Source: UBA12481 sp942493265 (GTDB taxonomy: Bacteria > Bacteroidota > Bacteroidia > Bacteroidales > UBA12481). From it: a stretch of 64,000 nucleotides of DNA. Location: contig OW818688.1 of assembly GCA_942493265.1 (NCBI GenBank), positions 2,108,001 to 2,172,000 on the forward strand. Reading direction: 5' to 3'. The notes beneath the pieces were generated by a model, which worked only from the letters and a program-made list of their open reading frames with translations, was not told the DNA's origin and ran no database searches. Made by a program: the position numbers and the translations under genes. Shown here piece by piece: positions 61,368-64,000 of this stretch (the first letter of the stretch is position 1; each line of letters opens with the position of its first letter).

Positions 61368-62645
61368 ATGCAGGAAACTACAACAATGAATTTTTCACCG
61401 GCAAAAGCTGCAGATGAGCAGATTCAGCGACTATTCGATGTGAGCCGGAATCAGCAGGAATTGATGGCCAGCCTGTTGCAGGGATCGAAGATAATTTTGG
61501 AGAACTCCGATTTTTCTGTTTCCGTTAAAATGCTTTTCGAAAAATGTAAAAGCATGACCCGTTCAACCGGAGGCTTTATCACGATAATCGGAACAGTACC
61601 AGCCAGTTCGAAAACAGGTAATGTTGACAAGGATTCAGGGGAAGTTATAGTTGCCGGCGATCTGCCCTTTCTTTTCAATGAACTGCGATCGCAGGCAATT
61701 GAAGGGAAATGTTCGGTTTTGGATAACGATATGCATGGAATTGATTCCAGGGTTAAGAATATTTTGGTCGTTCCGGTTACCCATGACCAGAAAGTTGTGG
61801 GAATATTGGCATTAGTGAACAAGCCCGAATCTTTTAATTCTGAAGATGTTGCTGTTGCTGAGGCATTTGCTGAGCTGGTTGCGCTTGCATGGTTTAATGC
61901 CAAAAACCTGGAGGACCTGAAAATTGCCCGAATAAAAGCTGAGGAGAGTGATCGTTTAAAATCAGCCTTCCTGTCGAATATGTCTCACGAAATCCGCACC
62001 CCCTTAAATGGAATACTAGGATTTTCGGAATTGCTGGCAGAGCCCGGTCTCGACGAAAATGAACGGGAACAGTACATCAGGATCATGCATCAGAATGGTG
62101 AGCAGCTGATGGCTATCATCAATAATATTCTTGATATTTCACTGATTGAATCCGGCCAGATTGTTTTGTTTAATGAATGGGTGGATTTGAAATCCCTCAT
62201 CAGCGAGGTGTATGAACTTTTCATGTCGCCCGGGTTGCGTAAGCCGGATGTGCAATATATTCTTAATTGTGAATCTTGTATGGGGAGAAGGCTTTATACT
62301 GACGCCGGACGATTGCGTCAGATCCTGATCAACCTGTTTGGGAATGCAACCAAATTTACCCAGTCGGGACATGTTACCATGGGCTGCTGGCTCCGTGAGG
62401 GTGAGAATGGCGATGAGGCAGTTATTTCCGTAGAAGATACCGGCATCGGTATTTCAGCAGAAAAGCTTGATGCAATCTTTGAGAGGTTCCGTCAGGCCGA
62501 CAGCAATACCACCCGGCATTTTGGAGGCACCGGACTGGGACTGGCCATTTCAAAAGGTCTCACCGAATTGCTTGGCGGACATATCGAGGTGGTTTCCAGC
62601 CCGATGGAGGGTAGTACTTTCAGAGTGGTTTTTCCGCTGAAGTAG
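61368..62645 (+). CDS. GAF-domain sensor histidine kinase
   Basis: This 425-residue cytosolic kinase has no membrane segment. Residues about 20-180 form a GAF sensor domain (VKMLFEKCKSMTRSTGGFI, ILVVPVTHDQKVVGILALVN). A short coiled linker leads to HisKA with the phosphoacceptor in FLSNMSHEIRTPLNGILGF (His207). HATPase_c follows, with INLFGNATKFTQSG (N box), EDTGIGIS (G1), the F box FRQADSNTTRHFG and GTGLGLAISKGL (G2). No receiver domain or adjacent response regulator is present, so it is an orphan. The signal is unknown; small molecules bound by GAF are typical. It is divergent from the giant surface protein. Confidence 0.92.
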   Translation: MQETTTMNFSPAKAADEQIQRLFDVSRNQQELMASLLQGSKIILENSDFSVSVKMLFEKCKSMTRSTGGFITIIGTVPASSKTGNVDKDSGEVIVAGDLPFLFNELRSQAIEGKCSVLDNDMHGIDSRVKNILVVPVTHDQKVVGILALVNKPESFNSEDVAVAEAFAELVALAWFNAKNLEDLKIARIKAEESDRLKSAFLSNMSHEIRTPLNGILGFSELLAEPGLDENEREQYIRIMHQNGEQLMAIINNILDISLIESGQIVLFNEWVDLKSLISEVYELFMSPGLRKPDVQYILNCESCMGRRLYTDAGRLRQILINLFGNATKFTQSGHVTMGCWLREGENGDEAVISVEDTGIGISAEKLDAIFERFRQADSNTTRHFGGTGLGLAISKGLTELLGGHIEVVSSPMEGSTFRVVFPLK

Positions 62646-62671
62646 CAGCTTGGTAGATGAACCACCTGGCA

Positions 62672-62850
62672 GAACCCCGATGGGGGTGAAAGGATTATAG
62701 AAAGGCAACAAGAATCGCCTGTCTAAACCCCGATAGGGGTGACAGGATAATAGCGGCAAATGAACCCTGGAATATATTCCACCCCTAACGGGGTTAATGT
62801 TTCGATTCAATTCACCTGGCTATAATCATGTCAGCCCTACGGGCTTTAAT
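62672..62850. repeat. Cluster of CCCCGATAGGGG/CCCCTAACGGGG repeats
   Basis: Four short palindromes of the same type as at 24117-24790 and 36086-36155 occur here: AACCCCGATGGGGGTGAAAG, AACCCCGATAGGGGTGACAG, CACCCCTAACGGGGTTAATG and GCCCTACGGGC. The last two, with the linker TTCGATTCAATTCACC, match 36086-36155 closely. They fill the first part of a 520-bp gap with no gene. Confidence 0.85.
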
Positions 62851-62865
62851 TTCAGCACTGACTTC

Positions 62866-63096
62866 CCCTCGGAGAAGTGTCATCCACCACTGAACTTCCC
62901 TCGGAGAAGTGTCATCCCGGCGAAAGCCGGGACCGCGTTCCTTACCGCGAAATTCTCTACTTCCACTTCTCAAAGGCCTCGGAGTAGCGTGACACGGTCC
63001 CGGCGAAAGCCGGGATGACACCTCTCCGATGGTCACTCGGTGGTAGCTGACACTTCTCCGATGGTCACTTTGTGGTAGATGACACTTTTCCGAGGG
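62866..63096. repeat. Full copy of the palindromic 32-nt-unit element
   Basis: Left arms CCCTCGGAGAAGTGTCAT start at 62866 and 62898, 32 nt apart. A hairpin and a core of about 60 nt follow (with TTCCTTACCGCGAAATTCTC), then the inverted hairpin. Right-hand modules ATGACACTTCTCCGAGGG or close variants start at 63015, 63047 and 63079, again 32 nt apart. The core is homologous to the reverse complement of 240-285. So this element has a conserved centre with a variable number of 32-nt units on each side. Confidence 0.88.
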
Positions 63097-63140
63097 TCCC
63101 TTGGTTACTAACTTATTACTTAATTCTTTTTACTAATTTT

Positions 63141-63168
63141 TGCCTTCTGCCTTCTGCCCTCTGCCTTA
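63141..63168. repeat. 7-nt tandem repeat touching the norB stop codon
   Basis: TGCCTTC, TGCCTTC, TGCCCTC and TGCCTTA stand head to tail. The last three bases, TTA, are the complement of the TAA stop of the nitric oxide reductase gene, so the array starts exactly at the end of the gene. Confidence 0.75.
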
Positions 63169-64000
63169 CTTTTTAACGCTCCATCCTGTTTTAAGCCCAA
63201 ATACAAACCAGGCCAGCAAAATAGCTCCGATCGAGAAGAGTGTATCTCCAAAGATCCTCATCCAACGGAAGGTGGCAATCAAAGGCGTGTCAAGAAATTC
63301 GGCTGAGCGGGCATACCAGAGGCCATGCTTGACCGATGCAACGGTTTGTGCCAGACCTACCGGCAAAACACTGATCAGTACCATGGCGAGCAACCCGATA
63401 TTGATCAGCCAGAACGACCATTTCAGGGCGCCTTCTTTCCAGACAACCTTCAGGTCCATCTCGCGTAATACAAATAGCATCAGTCCGATACCCAGCATTC
63501 CATATACCCCGAAAAGTGCTGTATGTCCGTGTACCGGAGTCGTGTTGAGTCCCTGCATATAATACAGCGCAATGGGAGGATTGATGAGGAATCCGAAAAT
63601 TCCTGCACCCACAAGATTCCAAAAGGCTACTGCAATGAAGGAATAGATTGGCCATCGGTAAATCTTAATCCAATCGGATGATCGGCTCAATTTAAGATTG
63701 TGCCACGCTTCGAATCCTATAAATACCAATGGTACAACTTCCAGCGCACTGAAAGTGGCTCCCAGGGCAAGCACTCCGGTGGGGGTGCCGGTAAAATAGA
63801 GATGGTGGAAGGTTCCGAGAATCCCCCCGGTCAGGAAGATAATCGTGGAAACCAATACCGAGGTAGTTGCAGTTTTCGGCCTTACAAGCTGCATCCTCAC
63901 GAAAAGAAAAGCAACGATCACCGTGGCAAATACTTCAAAAAATCCTTCTACCCAAAGATGAACCACCCACCAGCGCCAGTATTCAGCCATGGCCAGGTTG
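63166..64000 (-). CDS. norB: Quinol-dependent nitric oxide reductase, C-terminal part
   Basis: The frame is open to the right edge (reading N-L-A before the visible Met at 63990), so the N-terminal part of the protein lies outside. About 277 residues are visible: AEYWRWWVVHLWVEGFFEVF, TGGILGTFHHLYFTGTP (with the conserved His pair that binds heme and iron), ALEVVPLVFIGFEAW and NTTPVHGHTALFGVYGMLG. These are hallmarks of single-subunit qNOR in the heme-copper oxidase superfamily. The enzyme reduces NO to N2O in the inner membrane, for detoxification or denitrification. The last residues (WFVFGLKTGWSVKK) end beside a 7-nt repeat. Confidence 0.93.
   Translation of the reverse strand, partial: NLAMAEYWRWWVVHLWVEGFFEVFATVIVAFLFVRMQLVRPKTATTSVLVSTIIFLTGGILGTFHHLYFTGTPTGVLALGATFSALEVVPLVFIGFEAWHNLKLSRSSDWIKIYRWPIYSFIAVAFWNLVGAGIFGFLINPPIALYYMQGLNTTPVHGHTALFGVYGMLGIGLMLFVLREMDLKVVWKEGALKWSFWLINIGLLAMVLISVLPVGLAQTVASVKHGLWYARSAEFLDTPLIATFRWMRIFGDTLFSIGAILLAWFVFGLKTGWSVKK

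Noticed and set aside
1..64000. tRNA, rRNA and known riboswitches
   Set aside because: I read the intergenic gaps on both strands and saw no cloverleaf with a TTCRANNC arm, no rRNA segment and no recognisable riboswitch core. A covariance-model search (Infernal/Rfam, tRNAscan-SE) would be the proper test.

Overview
The window reads as a chromosomal segment of a Bacteroidota bacterium, most likely an environmental Bacteroidales-type heterotroph. The evidence is a type IX secretion (T9SS) sorting tail, two FISUMP-domain proteins, a DUF4249 lipoprotein, two TonB-dependent receptors with carboxypeptidase-like N-terminal domains, many short Lys-rich lipoprotein leaders, and promoters of the Bacteroidota TTTG-N19/20-TAnnTTTG type (best at 36265-36296). 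I see no tRNA, rRNA, CRISPR array or intact insertion sequence.

Layout. 1-13.7 kb: end of a probable VPS10/BNR-type protein, a PKD lipoprotein with a GH38-type alpha-mannosidase, a FISUMP surface protein, a nucleoid-associated protein, L-serine ammonia-lyase, alkaline phosphatase, GH53 endo-galactanase, the HflK/HflC pair and a small lipoprotein. 13.9-24 kb: HAD phosphatase/mutase, Tricorn-like protease, an unknown 87-residue protein, a TonB receptor, a membrane protein and an M14 carboxypeptidase. 24-27.2 kb: a threefold tandem repeat, then a GNAT acetyltransferase, a DUF4143 ATPase and a YefM/YoeB toxin-antitoxin pair. 27.2-35.2 kb: an outer-membrane receptor preceded by a 42-residue membrane peptide, a 12-cysteine secreted protein, and a four-gene surface lipoprotein locus. 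35.2-45 kb: an accessory zone with a Bro-N pseudogene, an XRE-pentapeptide fusion, a VWA lipoprotein, a beta-helix protein, two DUF1801 genes and, between them, an AT-rich insert with IS scars. 45-64 kb: DUF1680/GH127-type and GH63/GH37-like glycosidases, DEDDh exonuclease, release factor 3, methyltransferase, thiol peroxidase, outer-membrane barrel, GT-C-like membrane protein, a 1,403-residue T9SS surface protein, a sensor kinase and the C-terminal part of a quinol nitric oxide reductase that runs off the right end.

How the genes fit together. The glycosidases (GH38, GH53, GH127-like, GH63-like, beta-helix), the TonB receptors, the phosphatase and the peptidases (M14, Tricorn) suggest a scavenger of polysaccharide and protein debris. 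The nitric oxide reductase suggests low-oxygen or denitrifying surroundings. No SusC/SusD pair is present, so the glycosidases do not form a classical polysaccharide utilization locus.

The most unusual feature is the density of non-coding repeats. At least six unrelated families fill the gaps: a palindromic element built from 32-nt units, CCCCGTAGGGG-type palindromes, AATCCGCG repeats that bracket one gene in inverted orientation, a 9-nt minisatellite that also encodes a signal peptide, 17-nt and 7-nt tandem repeats, and three operator-like boxes spaced exactly 32 bp apart. Several repeats supply or touch a gene's stop codon. I did not find a complete new defence or biosynthetic system. The best candidates for something undescribed are the 32-bp-phased boxes in front of the DUF4143 ATPase, the 32-nt modular palindromic element, and the receptor-less four-gene lipoprotein locus.
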